DNA of 64,000 nt. Source: Kalymmatonema hyalinum WJT4-NPBG1 (GTDB taxonomy: Bacteria > Cyanobacteriota > Cyanobacteriia > Cyanobacteriales > Nostocaceae). The notes beneath the pieces are model-generated. The model was not told where the DNA came from, searched no databases, and was given only the letters and a program-made list of their open reading frames with translations. The stretch is taken from positions 62,001 to 126,000 of the forward strand of contig JAHHIB010000004.1 in the NCBI GenBank assembly GCA_019359075.1, written 5' to 3'. The first letter of the stretch is position 1. Each line of letters starts with the position of its first letter. A program made the translations under genes and the position numbers. Shown piece by piece: positions 1 to 8,279 of this stretch.

Positions 1-166
1 AGTTCAAACGCGCAAAAACATCAGAGTGAAATAATCTAAATCCACCTTCAGTTCTCCCTGATGCTTTAAGTAGACCTAGTTCCTCATAGTAACGAATAGT
101 TTTAATTGGTACGCCGCTTTCTTTAGCAACTACACCAATCTGTTTTATCTCTTCTTGAACTAACAT
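1..166 (-). CDS. MerR-family transcriptional regulator, N-terminal part (cut by window edge)
   Basis: The minus strand from ATG at 166-164 reads MLVQEEIKQIGVVAKESG, then VPIKTIRYYEELGLL, the helix-turn-helix and first wing of MerR regulators. Only 55 codons are visible; the effector-binding C-terminus lies outside the window, so the metal-binding cysteines cannot be checked. The copper ATPase gene lies just upstream on the same strand, and both genes have the same dyad-centred promoter. This makes a CueR-type copper sensor the likely role (inference). MerR proteins bind a dyad in an overlong 19-20 bp spacer and untwist it when metal binds; that architecture is present at 205-236. The DNA-binding family is clear and the copper specificity is inferred from context. 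Confidence 0.85.
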   Translation of the reverse strand, partial: MLVQEEIKQIGVVAKESGVPIKTIRYYEELGLLKASGRTEGGFRLFHSDVFARLN

Positions 167-204
167 ATTTAGCTGCACCTTGACTAAATACAACTACCAG
201 TTTT

Positions 205-236
205 ATCTTAAACTCTCCAGTTAGCTGGAGAGTCAA
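205..236 (-). promoter_or_regulatory. MerR-type promoter/operator of the regulator gene
   Basis: Read on the minus strand: TTGACT (236-231), a 20-bp spacer, then TAAGAT (210-205). The spacer region holds a perfect 9-bp inverted repeat, ACTCTCCAG (212-220) and CTGGAGAGT (225-233), with a 4-bp centre. Overlong spacers with a central dyad are the hallmark of MerR-regulated promoters. A near copy lies upstream of the copper ATPase at 2905-2936. Confidence 0.75.
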
Positions 237-334
237 GAGAAAACTGCATTATTCTTTGAACTATAGCGATTCGGGGGTTAAGTGTAATACATCAAGAAAT
301 AAAAACCACAGATGGACACAGATAAATTTGTACT

Positions 335-601
335 TCATTCATCTACTTTTTGGGACTTAGGTTTACTCAAGACAAACCACCATATTTCTAAACCGATTAA
401 CGCCAAGCCTCCGCTGGTAACTGCAGCTTTGACCCATAGTGGTTGCTGTATAGGGCGAAACGCAGTCATCTGTGATTTCTCGGTGGCTAGAATTTCACTG
501 GTCATTTGTGCTACTGCTTCCCCAGAAGCAACACTGAAGAAGAATCCCAAGCTAGCTATACTGCTGAGAATTGCCTTTTTACTTAACATTTGCCACCTCA
601 T
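335..601 (-). CDS. Small membrane protein coupled to the copper ATPase gene
   Basis: 88 residues with two hydrophobic segments, roughly residues 9-31 ([18 protein letters not shown], resembling a signal peptide or first membrane span) and 57-78 ([20 protein letters not shown]). It ends in a short charged tail. The ATG at 601-599 overlaps the TGA stop of the copper ATPase gene (600-598) as ATGA, which suggests translational coupling and a shared role. I recognise no family and see no CXXC or Met-rich copper motif. The second Met (codon 5) is an alternative start. A helper in copper export or delivery is only inferred from the operon. Confidence 0.6.
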   Translation of the reverse strand: MRWQMLSKKAILSSIASLGFFFSVASGEAVAQMTSEILATEKSQMTAFRPIQQPLWVKAAVTSGGLALIGLEIWWFVLSKPKSQKVDE

Positions 602-2859
602 GCAATTGCTTTAGGTTGAAATTTACGCAAACGCAGAGCATTTGTGACAACAGAAACTGAGCTAAATGCCATTGCTGCACCTGCAATGATGGGATTAAGT
701 AACCAACCGAAGACGGGGAAAAGAAGACCTGCTGCAATCGGAATTCCAGCAACGTTGTAAATAAAGGCAAACAATAGGTTTTGGCGGATGTTACGAATCG
801 TAGCGCGGCTGAGTTGAATGGCGGTGACAATACCTTGCAAATCCCCAGAGATGAGTGTGATGTCACTAGCGGCGATCGCCACATCTGTACCAGTACCAAT
901 TGCAATTCCCACATCAGCTTGAGCTAGGGCTGGTGCATCATTGATACCATCACCAACCATTGCTACAATCTTTCCTTCTGATTGCAGTTTCTGCACCGTA
1001 GCAGCTTTTTGGTCGGGACGGACTTCAGCAAGGACACGTTTGATACCAACTTCACGAGCAATGCTTTCTGCGGTACGGCGATTGTCTCCCGTAAGCATCA
1101 CGACTTCCAAACGAAGTTTTTGCAATGCTCTTACCGCTTGGGCAGAAGTGGGTTTAATGGCATCAGAAATGCCCATCAATCCTTGAATTTCCCCATCAAC
1201 TGCAATCCAAATCGCCGTCTTGCCCAAATATTCCAAACGTTCTTTGTCGTGTTGTAGGGCTTGGGTATCAATGCCCAATTCTTCCATCCAGTGTTGTGTG
1301 CCAATTTGCACTCGGCGGTTAGAAGCTATACCTTGTACACCACTACCTGCAATTGCTTCAAACTCCCTCACATCTGCTAACGCCACTTCTTGGGATTGGG
1401 CGTATCTCACAACTGCTTCTGCCAGTGGATGTTCAGAATTACGTTCTACAGATGCCGCTAATTGTAGCAGCTTGATTTCGTTACCATTAGCACTGCCTTT
1501 AATTGTAACAAAATCCGTCACTGTGGGTTGACCTTGGGTAATCGTTCCGGTTTTGTCCAACACGATTGTTTGAATCTTGTGCGCCACTTCCAGGCTTTCG
1601 GCTCCCTTAATTAAAATGCCGTTTTCTGCACCTTTGCCTGTTCCTACCATGATAGAAGTTGGTGTGGCTAAACCCAACGCACAAGGACAAGCGATAATCA
1701 GTACCCCAACTGTGGCGATCAGCGCTAAAGTCGGATTGCCCATGAAGTTGAACCAGATGATAAAAGTCAGGAGGGCGATCGCAATCACCACAGGCACAAA
1801 CCATCCGGTTACTTGGTCTGCTAATCGTTGAATTGGAGCTTTGGAACCTTGAGCCTGCTGCACGAGTTGAACAATCTGTGCCAACACGGTGTCTTTTCCG
1901 ACTCGTGTCGCCCGGAACTTGAAACTCCCAGTTTTGTTGATAGTGGCTCCAATCACTTCAGAGCCCGGTTGTTTTTTGACAGCCACACTTTCCCCAGTCA
2001 CCATTGCTTCATCAACGGTGGATGTTCCCGAAATTACTTCACCATCTACGGGAATCTTCTCACCAGGGCGAACCAGTATAACATCGCCAATCATGACTTC
2101 TGCAATCGGCACATCAACTTCTCGCCCGTTGCGAATCAGACGAGCAGTTCTGGCTTGTAACCCGATGAGTTTGCGGATAGCTTCAGAGGTTTGCCCTTTG
2201 GCGCGATTTTCGAGCGATCGTCCCAAAAGAATTAAGGCAATAATCACCACTGCTGCTTCGTAATATACATCCGGCATCAACCCCTGTGCCGTAAAGAAAC
2301 TGGGGAAAACTGTGGCAAACAGAGAATAGATGTATGCTGTCCCTGTACCTAAAGCAACCAGAGTATCCATAGTTGCAGTGTGTCGTTTGAAAGCTTTCCA
2401 AGCATTTTTGAAGAAATCAGCACCGCACCAGAACAGCACCGGAGTTGTCAGCACGAGCTGCACCCAAGGATTATGCAACCATACTGGAATGAAAGGTAAA
2501 TGCAATCCTGTCATCATGGGTAACGACCCAATCACTAGCACAACACCAATCACCCCACCCACAACAACTTTCCGCAGTAGCAAGCGTGACTCTCGCAAAC
2601 GAGCTGTTTTTTCAGCATCATCTTCTCCTGCCATCAGGTTTTGTTGTTCGAGTGGGTAAGCAGAGTAACCTGCTTCATCCACTGCACCTTGAATCACTTC
2701 TAAATTGGTTTTTTTGGGATCATACTCAACTGTTGCCTGTTCTGCCCCAAAATTCACATTACATTCATTGACGCCAGGAACAGAACGAATTGTATTTTCA
2801 ATGCTTCTAGCACAAGAGGCGCAACTCATGCCGCGTAGTTTCAGTGTGGCATTTTCCAT
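598..2859 (-). CDS. copA: Copper-translocating P1B-type ATPase
   Basis: 753 residues, full length for the family. It pumps Cu(I) across a membrane at the cost of ATP. In order: an N-terminal heavy-metal-associated domain with GMSCASC (10-16); membrane spans from about residue 97; the actuator-domain TGE (288-290); the CPC metal site in the sixth span (391-393); the phosphorylated aspartate in DKTGT (435-439); the SEHPLAEA histidine-proline motif; and [10 protein letters not shown] before the last two spans. CPC plus one HMA domain indicates Cu(I) specificity. Cyanobacteria have paralogues in the plasma membrane (CtaA/CopA) and thylakoid (PacS), and the sequence alone does not tell which this is. 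A MerR-type operator at 2905-2936 precedes the gene, and a small membrane protein gene overlaps its stop. Confidence 0.93.
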   Translation of the reverse strand: MENATLKLRGMSCASCARSIENTIRSVPGVNECNVNFGAEQATVEYDPKKTNLEVIQGAVDEAGYSAYPLEQQNLMAGEDDAEKTARLRESRLLLRKVVVGGVIGVVLVIGSLPMMTGLHLPFIPVWLHNPWVQLVLTTPVLFWCGADFFKNAWKAFKRHTATMDTLVALGTGTAYIYSLFATVFPSFFTAQGLMPDVYYEAAVVIIALILLGRSLENRAKGQTSEAIRKLIGLQARTARLIRNGREVDVPIAEVMIGDVILVRPGEKIPVDGEVISGTSTVDEAMVTGESVAVKKQPGSEVIGATINKTGSFKFRATRVGKDTVLAQIVQLVQQAQGSKAPIQRLADQVTGWFVPVVIAIALLTFIIWFNFMGNPTLALIATVGVLIIACPCALGLATPTSIMVGTGKGAENGILIKGAESLEVAHKIQTIVLDKTGTITQGQPTVTDFVTIKGSANGNEIKLLQLAASVERNSEHPLAEAVVRYAQSQEVALADVREFEAIAGSGVQGIASNRRVQIGTQHWMEELGIDTQALQHDKERLEYLGKTAIWIAVDGEIQGLMGISDAIKPTSAQAVRALQKLRLEVVMLTGDNRRTAESIAREVGIKRVLAEVRPDQKAATVQKLQSEGKIVAMVGDGINDAPALAQADVGIAIGTGTDVAIAASDITLISGDLQGIVTAIQLSRATIRNIRQNLLFAFIYNVAGIPIAAGLLFPVFGWLLNPIIAGAAMAFSSVSVVTNALRLRKFQPKAIA

Positions 2860-2904
2860 AGGACGACTCCAATTAGCAAGTGGCGCTAACTAGCAACTGA
2901 TTTC

Positions 2905-2936
2905 ATCTTGAATCCTCCAGTAGACTGGAGAGTCAA
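2905..2936 (-). promoter_or_regulatory. MerR-type promoter/operator of the copper ATPase
   Basis: Minus strand: TTGACT (2936-2931), a 20-bp spacer and CAAGAT (2910-2905). The spacer holds the dyad CTCCAG (2915-2920) / CTGGAG (2925-2930), the same half-sites as in the regulator's promoter at 205-236. The transcript would start about 40 bases before the ATG at 2859. Confidence 0.75.
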
Positions 2937-3228
2937 GGGTTGTGAGAAAGAATTTTTCTGAGGCACATAATATTAGATGCTTGGAATGACTCAATGCCGA
3001 ATGCACAGTTCTTAGGTGATTTTCAGGAAACAAATTACCGGGGAAGTTGGCTGAACTTCTTGTGGGTAAGCGAGATGCCTTGCTTTAAGTGGTAAATTCT
3101 TTCTCAGAAACCGCCTTATACCAATTCGCTCATTCACGCATTCATAAGGTACGGCATTAAGAAAGCCAGAGATAACGAGGGTTTGGGAGTGTATATCTGT
3201 CGCATTCTTTTTTCACGCTTGGTATTAT

Positions 3229-3360
3229 ATTTGCAGGACTTACGCAAAAACTCTCTCAAACTCTTATCCCTATGCGCTAAGGCGCACGCTGCGCGAACGT
3301 GTCCTTTGCGTCCTTTGCGGTTCGTTTTTTCATAATTTATTTTACGTAAGTCCTGATTTG
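3229..3360. mobile_element. MITE-like element with 5-bp target duplication
   Basis: Terminal inverted repeats CAGGACTTACG (3234-3244) and CGTAAGTCCTG (3345-3355) extend inward to about 16 bp with one mismatch. The 122-bp element is flanked by the perfect direct repeat ATTTG (3229-3233 and 3356-3360), as expected of a target-site duplication. No ORF inside, so it would depend on a transposase elsewhere. It lies in the 555-bp gap between the copper module and the GNAT gene; I see no gene in the rest of that gap. Confidence 0.7.
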
Positions 3361-3414
3361 GTAACTGTGATTGTGTTAACGACAAAACAACCTGATGTGT
3401 ACCTTGAGTGTATT

Positions 3415-3900
3415 CTAGTCCCGGTACTCCATAAACACAACGGGAACTCCTATCAACCTCTTTCCTAATTGAGACAATCCAAACTTGCGTTTCATAGATG
3501 GTGGTAAGTCCTCGAAGGAAATTTGCACAAAACCTAAGCGACGATAAAACTGCGCCAGTCGCTGACCCAAACACTCCAAATAAAGTGGTTGAGTCGCTTG
3601 GTGAATCAAATGCTGTGTCAAAACCATCCCCAAACCGCGACCTCTCCAAGCTGGTAAAACAACCAAACTACCAAGTTCTTGTGCGCCAGAGAAGTTACGT
3701 AGCTGTCCGCAAGCTACCAATCGCCCATCAAATTCTATGACCCAGAATTGCTGCCATTTTATTTGGGTGGGGTCAAGTTTTGCCCCCAGCACCAACAACC
3801 GAATAGACCAAATATCGTCAGATGTTGCCTTGCGAAGGGTACACCCGGCTGGTAAGAACAAATCGCTCTGTTTCATGGTTTTTCTTGATTTTAGACTCAT
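3415..3900 (-). CDS. GNAT-family N-acetyltransferase
   Basis: 161 residues. The acetyl-CoA-binding motif A is seen as VLPAWRGRGLGMVLTQHLI (about 91-109), preceded by the beta-strand region GAQELGSLVV and followed by LGQRLAQFYRRLGFVQI (motif B, with the usual FYRRLGF). Members transfer an acetyl group from acetyl-CoA to an amine; the substrate cannot be read from sequence. Met-9 (3876) is an alternative start, as family members usually begin near the first beta strand. It is monocistronic. Confidence 0.8.
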   Translation of the reverse strand: MSLKSRKTMKQSDLFLPAGCTLRKATSDDIWSIRLLVLGAKLDPTQIKWQQFWVIEFDGRLVACGQLRNFSGAQELGSLVVLPAWRGRGLGMVLTQHLIHQATQPLYLECLGQRLAQFYRRLGFVQISFEDLPPSMKRKFGLSQLGKRLIGVPVVFMEYRD

Positions 3901-4227
3901 TCACTGTTCATTTTCTTCTGCCTGATAGCGCCCCAGAGACTAAAATTTTTGGCTATGCTCTTCCACATAAAATCAGATGCCCAATTTCTTTAAGAAGTCG
4001 GGGATCTTGTTTTTTGACAAATTATTAACGACTGCTATAGTGCAAACAATTTTTTGAATGATTCACCAGGTATATGGTAAATTTTTTAACATTAGCCCAG
4101 CAAAAGTGAATATTATCACCGATGACGGGTTATGACTTCCTAGCTAGGAATGCCACCTTAACAAGAGCATTTCTGACGACATGGTTAAGTTTCACTACTA
4201 TCTTTTATTTACAACTCATTCTTTGAT
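3901..4227. other. Intergenic region, nothing recognised
   Basis: The 327 bp between the divergent GNAT and PhzF-like genes presumably hold both promoters. I see no clear repeat, RNA gene or ORF with homology. Confidence 0.4.
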
Positions 4228-5022
4228 ATGGGACAGACTATTACTCAAGTAGACGCATTTACTAACACACCTTTCGCAGGTAACCCCGCAGCGGTCTGCA
4301 TTTTACCTGCTCCCCAGTCCGAGGACTGGATGCAAAAAGTGGCGCAAGAGATGAATTTATCTGAAACTGCATTTTTGGTTAGGCAAGAAGATGGTTTTCA
4401 CCTGCGTTGGTTCACGCCTACAACAGAAGTGCCACTGTGTGGTCATGCAACCCTTGCTAGCGCTCATGTGCTGTGGTCGGAGGGGCATCTTTTACCAGAT
4501 GAAGTCGCTCGTTTCCACACTAAGAGCGGACTGCTAATTGCAAAGAAGCAGGCAAATTGGATTGAACTCGATTTTCCAGTGAATCATTCCGAAGAAACAA
4601 CTGCTTCTGGAGAACTTGATAACGCTTTGGGTGTCCCTATACAAACGGTGATGCAAAATTCCCTCGGTTATCTGGTAGAGGTGGAGTCTGAAGATTTAGT
4701 ACGACAAGTGCAGCCGAATTTCGAGCTACTGAAAGCGTTACCCCTTGCCAATGTCATTGTCACTAGCTCAGCACACAAAGATTCAGAATACGATTTTGTC
4801 TCTCGCTTTTTTGCCCCAGGAGTTGGAATTAATGAAGACCCTGTGACTGGGGCTGCTCACTGTTGCCTTGCTCCCTTCTGGCGCGATCGCCTAGGCAAGG
4901 ATGAGTTCTTAGCATATCAGGCGTCTACGCGGGGTGGTGTGTTAAAGATTCGTTATGAAGGAGGTTCTCGTGTTTATCTGAGTGGACAAGCAGTTACCGT
5001 CCTTCGTGGAGAATTAATATAA
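4228..5022 (+). CDS. PhzF-family isomerase/epimerase-like protein
   Basis: 264 residues with the two-lobed diaminopimelate-epimerase-like fold of PhzF proteins. The N-terminal motif is VDAFTNTPFAGNPAAV (8-23). MNLSETAFL (42-50) carries the catalytic-type glutamate (E46). PLCGHATLASAHVLW is the lobe-1 glycine/histidine loop, and GINEDPVTGAAHCCLAPFW is the matching loop of the second lobe. PhzF itself isomerises a phenazine precursor, but most bacterial members stand alone and have unknown substrates; no phenazine genes are present here. The ATG at 4228 fits the usual family N-terminus. Confidence 0.88.
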   Translation: MGQTITQVDAFTNTPFAGNPAAVCILPAPQSEDWMQKVAQEMNLSETAFLVRQEDGFHLRWFTPTTEVPLCGHATLASAHVLWSEGHLLPDEVARFHTKSGLLIAKKQANWIELDFPVNHSEETTASGELDNALGVPIQTVMQNSLGYLVEVESEDLVRQVQPNFELLKALPLANVIVTSSAHKDSEYDFVSRFFAPGVGINEDPVTGAAHCCLAPFWRDRLGKDEFLAYQASTRGGVLKIRYEGGSRVYLSGQAVTVLRGELI

Positions 5023-5041
5023 ATTTAGCTAACAGGAATTT

Positions 5042-5227
5042 TTATCCAAACTTTTCATCCGCCAGCTTACAGATAGTGGCGCTCATTTCGTTAAGAAAAT
5101 CGAGTGCTTCACTTATATCATTTTTCTCTCGCAAGTCGTTAAGTAGTTTTTAATACTCTGGCTTCACTTTTGAGAAAGAAGATAGGTTGAGAATTAGTTT
5201 TCTATCCTTAGCTGTGGGAGATTGCAT
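5042..5227 (-). pseudogene. Small gene interrupted by an in-frame stop
   Basis: The minus strand from ATG at 5227 reads MQSPTAKDRKLILNL and continues for 25 codons to TAA (5152-5150). It then stays open for another 35 codons, with LLNDLREKNDISEALDFLNE, until TAA at 5044-5042. The second half looks like a helical, charged small protein. A single nonsense change in a 62-codon gene explains this best; a sequencing error is possible. No family is recognised. Confidence 0.4.
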
Positions 5228-5255
5228 ATTGCATAATCCTCAGATAATATTCCGG

Positions 5256-5627
5256 CTATGTACCCGTTAAGGAAAGCTTTTTTTCTATACGAGTTTGTAA
5301 ATCTGCCATCAGCGTTTCTCCACTACGTCGAGCTTCCCAAGGACCAGAGTCCCAAAGTTTGATGCTCCATTGTCCTTGCATATAATCTTCATTCTCTGAG
5401 ATTGTGCCAACGTAGGTAATTGGAGCAGGCGAATTCGTGAAGTAGCGCTTGATAAAGCTGATACGACGCCCAACCACCTCACCCGTAAGCTGGGCTTCTC
5501 CCAAGTCACTGTCATCCAAAACCCTACCTGTCAGTGTGTTACCACTTTGAATCAATGTCACTTCAAAACGGGTAGGAATTCCTTGTTGCCAGTAAGTTCC
5601 CAGCCAAGTGCCACTTACATCAGCCAT
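5256..5627 (-). CDS. Conserved hypothetical protein, beta-rich
   Basis: 123 residues, with no signal peptide or membrane span. The N-terminal region MADVSGTWLGTYWQQG, the repeated strand/turn patterns (FEVTLIQSGNTLTGRVLDD, ISFIKRYF, YMQGQWSIK) and the terminal WEARR suggest a small beta-barrel or lipocalin-like fold (inference from pattern only). It is followed on the same strand by the pentapeptide-repeat gene at 5664, with which it may be cotranscribed. Function unknown. Confidence 0.6.
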   Translation of the reverse strand: MADVSGTWLGTYWQQGIPTRFEVTLIQSGNTLTGRVLDDSDLGEAQLTGEVVGRRISFIKRYFTNSPAPITYVGTISENEDYMQGQWSIKLWDSGPWEARRSGETLMADLQTRIEKKLSLTGT

Positions 5628-5663
5628 CAGATTATTCCGTAACTTATCTCTAATATAGAGTGG

Positions 5664-6032
5664 TCAAATTTTTCGCATATTTCTACTGATGGGGTCAAAA
5701 CCTCGAGAAAAGCGGGTGCTGTCGTCGTAGCAAGCCCCGCTCAAATTTGCTCCATATAGCTTGGCAAAGTTTAGCTTGGCTCCCCTGAGATTAGCTTCAT
5801 GCAAGTTGACACCGCTTAAGTTAGCTCGCGTCAAGTTGGCTCCGGCTAAGTTAGCTCCTCCAAGGTTGGCTCCCCACAGTTTAGCTTTAGCTAGGTTGGC
5901 TCCACTTAAATCCGCTGCAAATAAATTGACTCCAGCTAGATGGACGCCAATCAACTTGGCTTTGCCGAGGTTTGTTGTGGCAAAATCTCTCTCTCCTGCT
6001 GCATAACGCCGCTTCAGTTCATCTGCATCCAT
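5664..6032 (-). CDS. Pentapeptide-repeat protein
   Basis: 122 residues. About residues 22-100 are tandem A(D/N)LXX-type pentapeptides (for example LSGANLAKAKLWGANLGGAN), which fold as a right-handed quadrilateral beta-helix. There is a short helical N-terminus (MDADELKRRYAAGERDF) and a non-repeat tail ending in MRKI. Such proteins are abundant in cyanobacteria and mostly uncharacterised; some bind other proteins or mimic DNA. No signal peptide, so probably cytoplasmic. Its start overlaps the end of the upstream minus-strand gene (6014-6337) by 19 bases, so the two are probably coupled. Confidence 0.85.
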   Translation of the reverse strand: MDADELKRRYAAGERDFATTNLGKAKLIGVHLAGVNLFAADLSGANLAKAKLWGANLGGANLAGANLTRANLSGVNLHEANLRGAKLNFAKLYGANLSGACYDDSTRFSRGFDPISRNMRKI

Positions 6033-6337
6033 ACTTGGTTCACCTTGCTCAGCAAACTAGAAGCTATCTGCTCCCATTCGGGATCTAATCCTACTTTTGA
6101 CTCTGGCTGATCACTACGTTTGTACCAGTAACGGGCATTACTTAAATCGCCCTCTTTGCGGTGCAGGTAGGCATGAACCCAAGCACTATCAGCATCACTG
6201 GCATTTTGTACTATTTCGTGTGCAGTGTTCCACTCACCTTTTTTGTCGTACCAAAGAGCCTGCAATGCTTTTGGCAGTGACTCGGGACTTTTTCGCCCAT
6301 TTTCTATCAATTGCTTAAATTCTACTAGAGTCATCAT
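6014..6337 (-). CDS. Conserved hypothetical protein, helical
   Basis: 107 residues, predominantly helical by composition. The central segment ALWYDKKGEWNTAHEIVQ plus DSAWVHAYLHRKEGDLSNAR resembles a pair of TPR-like helices ending in WYKRS. Homologues are commonly annotated as hypothetical in cyanobacteria. It overlaps the pentapeptide-repeat gene downstream and is probably first in that two-gene unit. Role unknown; a scaffold function is only a guess from the TPR-like pattern. Confidence 0.6.
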   Translation of the reverse strand: MMTLVEFKQLIENGRKSPESLPKALQALWYDKKGEWNTAHEIVQNASDADSAWVHAYLHRKEGDLSNARYWYKRSDQPESKVGLDPEWEQIASSLLSKVNQVWMQMN

Positions 6338-6351
6338 CGAAAATTTGGGTA

Positions 6352-6765
6352 GAAACCCCGTCCTTTTAGGACGGCTTTACAATATTTATGAATTTGCGAA
6401 CCATTACCGCCTTGGGGTTACTTAAATCGGTGTACTTTTGTAATGTACTTTCAATGGGACAGTTACCATTTCAATTCGTTCACCCTGTACGCGTAACAGT
6501 TTTGCTCATTCGAGCCTTCCCAAAAGGGAGTTAAGTTAGCTTCGACAATGTTAACGGCCGGTAACTATATCAAAGACACTGGCTTAACCCTCTAAACCTG
6601 TTTAATCCTCGATTTCTAGAGCTTGGAACTAGCTTCGCATCCCAAGGTAGGAACTTTAACACTTACCGTTAACGTAGTACCCGAAGGCACTAAGTCTGGT
6701 CAACTAATCCTATTGGTTTGAGGCTGGAAGCCCCTCGCCTTTAGGCAGGGGTGTTGACATCTAGC
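6352..6765 (+). mobile_element. IS200/IS605-like relic without a transposase
   Basis: The 594-bp gap 6338-6931 starts with a hairpin, CCGTCCT / AGGACGG (6358-6374, 3-base loop). It later holds a second hairpin, CCCCT-GCCT / AGGC-GGGG (6731-6750), followed by GTGTTGAC. Subterminal hairpins that are not terminal inverted repeats are typical of IS200/IS605 ends and the small elements derived from them. No tnpA or tnpB ORF remains. Downstream, AGGGTTTGTGT (6827-6837) and ACACAAACCCT (6878-6888) form a further inverted repeat of unknown role. Confidence 0.4.
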
Positions 6766-6931
6766 TCAAAAATATCAAGCCTCTACTTCTAAGATACTCA
6801 TAAACTTGTAGCTAACCCTAAGTTAAAGGGTTTGTGTTACCAAAGATATCTGACTTATAGTAGATATATCCTTGATCACACAAACCCTAAATGTAACTTA
6901 CCTGAGCGAGATTGGCATTGAGTGCCACTCC

Positions 6932-7129
6932 TCAGACTTGAGTGACATCTTCCTGATTTAACTGCTGCTCAATATTAGTGATAGCGGCGTTTAGACCAGC
7001 AAGTTTAGTCTCTAAATCATCTCGCATTGTTTTGAGGAAGCTCAGCTTACGCTGTAAGCGGCTTTTGCGAGACACTGGCTCACCAGTGTAGCAGTTGTTA
7101 TACCCAAAAGGAAAAGAAAACGGAAACAT
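6932..7129 (-). CDS. Small conserved cyanobacterial coiled-coil protein
   Basis: 65 residues. The aromatic N-terminus FPFSFPFGYNNCYTGEPVS is followed by a basic stretch (RKSRLQRKL) and a heptad-patterned helix (FLKTMRDDLETKLAGLNAAI, then NIEQQL). It looks like a genuine conserved cyanobacterial small protein rather than a chance ORF, but no function is known to me. It precedes nothing obvious on its strand; the neighbour upstream is the GAF protein gene. Confidence 0.55.
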   Translation of the reverse strand: MFPFSFPFGYNNCYTGEPVSRKSRLQRKLSFLKTMRDDLETKLAGLNAAITNIEQQLNQEDVTQV

Positions 7130-7231
7130 AGTTAGCTCGCTTTAGAAATGACCCTATTTAAATTGTGGCTAAATCCTAGAGGAGATAAGGGATAAAAGAG
7201 TGGCGGAAAACCGACCTAGCGAGTGGGGGTT

Positions 7232-7762
7232 TCATAATTGGACTTTGACATAAGCAGCCGCTAGAGGTGCTATTTTGCCTTCCACTTCGGTGACAACGGC
7301 GTGGTCAAACTCTGACCAGACTCGCTTACTACCAAAGACGCAGGGTTGCAAAATTCCCCATAGTTGACCTTCCCAAACAAGGTGAGAGTGAATTAACGCT
7401 CGATGTCCAAACTCCTTGCGTTCAAACTCGCGATTGACGACTTCTGGAGAAGCGGTTTCTACATCTTCAACATAAACAGAAGGATCAGTTCGCAAAGCTG
7501 CTGCAAAAAGAGGGTCTTCTTCAGGTAGAGATTCCGGTTCCGCTTTCCAGGCGGGGTCTAAGATTTCTGGAATTTCTTGATTTCGTCGCCAGCAATAGGG
7601 GACTCTGCCAACTCTGGTTTGAGGGTTTCTCAGGTAGAGGAAACAGCGATCGCACTGCAAGACTTCCCCAAGTACCCCAACCAAGGCACTAAAGACAGCA
7701 TCCGGCTCTTTGTATGTATCTAGGATATTTTGTATAGCTTCTGGTAGATTTGAGTGAGTCAT
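7232..7762 (-). CDS. GAF domain-containing protein
   Basis: 176 residues, nearly all one GAF domain. The helix QNILDTYKEPDAVFSALVGV leads into LGEVLQCDRCFLYLRNPQT and ends with HRALIHSHLVWEGQLWGILQ and WSEFDHAVVTEVEGKIAPLA. Cysteines occur at QCDRC, but there is no obvious bilin-lyase motif. Stand-alone GAF proteins bind small ligands or chromophores and often act as sensors. It is transcribed divergently from the MAA genes, and the shared 5' region raises the possibility of a regulatory link, which is not shown by sequence. Confidence 0.82.
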   Translation of the reverse strand: MTHSNLPEAIQNILDTYKEPDAVFSALVGVLGEVLQCDRCFLYLRNPQTRVGRVPYCWRRNQEIPEILDPAWKAEPESLPEEDPLFAAALRTDPSVYVEDVETASPEVVNREFERKEFGHRALIHSHLVWEGQLWGILQPCVFGSKRVWSEFDHAVVTEVEGKIAPLAAAYVKVQL

Positions 7763-8279
7763 ATGATGTGGTAAGTAATTAGTAGTTTAAATACAAACGA
7801 TATCAAACGATATATACTACCGCTATCTACTGAAATTCTCGCATTTTTTTGAAATTTTTGAGTTATTTCGGTTACTTTGTATCCGATAATTGGGAGGATA
7901 ATAGAAAAAAAACTTAATTTCATTTAAGCAAATGTGATAATTTGATAAATAGGTCAAAATACAATGACCATTAGATAGCTATCAACAGAGCGAAGCATGA
8001 GAAAAATTCTGCAAAATGTGGAATTTTAACCTGACGTCAGCGCTCTTTGGCTCAAAAGTGGGCTAATTAAAATCAAATCAATTACTGAAGTATGCTCAAA
8101 ACCTAATTATATGGGAGGAGAGCGTTATATTGTGTTCCCTTATTATCCTGCAATTCTCTTATTGCTTGAGCAGTTTGCTCAAGAGGATAGGTGTTTTGTG
8201 AGTGGACTGGAGTTACTACTATTTTGCGAATAGTCCCCCATATTGTTTGGGGGATAGTGTCAACTTTAGGTCAAAAAGA
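7763..8279. promoter_or_regulatory. Divergent upstream region of the GAF gene and mysA
   Basis: This 517-bp AT-rich stretch lies between divergent genes. It contains the tandem motif AAACGATAT (around 7795-7815), a TGACGTCA palindrome near 8032, and a perfect hairpin CTTGAGCA / TGCTCAAG (8165-8183, 3-base loop). The hairpin lies about 97 bases before the mysA ATG, probably in its leader. No RNA gene recognised. Confidence 0.5.

Noticed and set aside
8202..8279. GTG-started N-terminal extension of mysA
   Set aside because: The extra 26 residues are not part of known MysA proteins and ATG 8280 gives the usual N-terminus.
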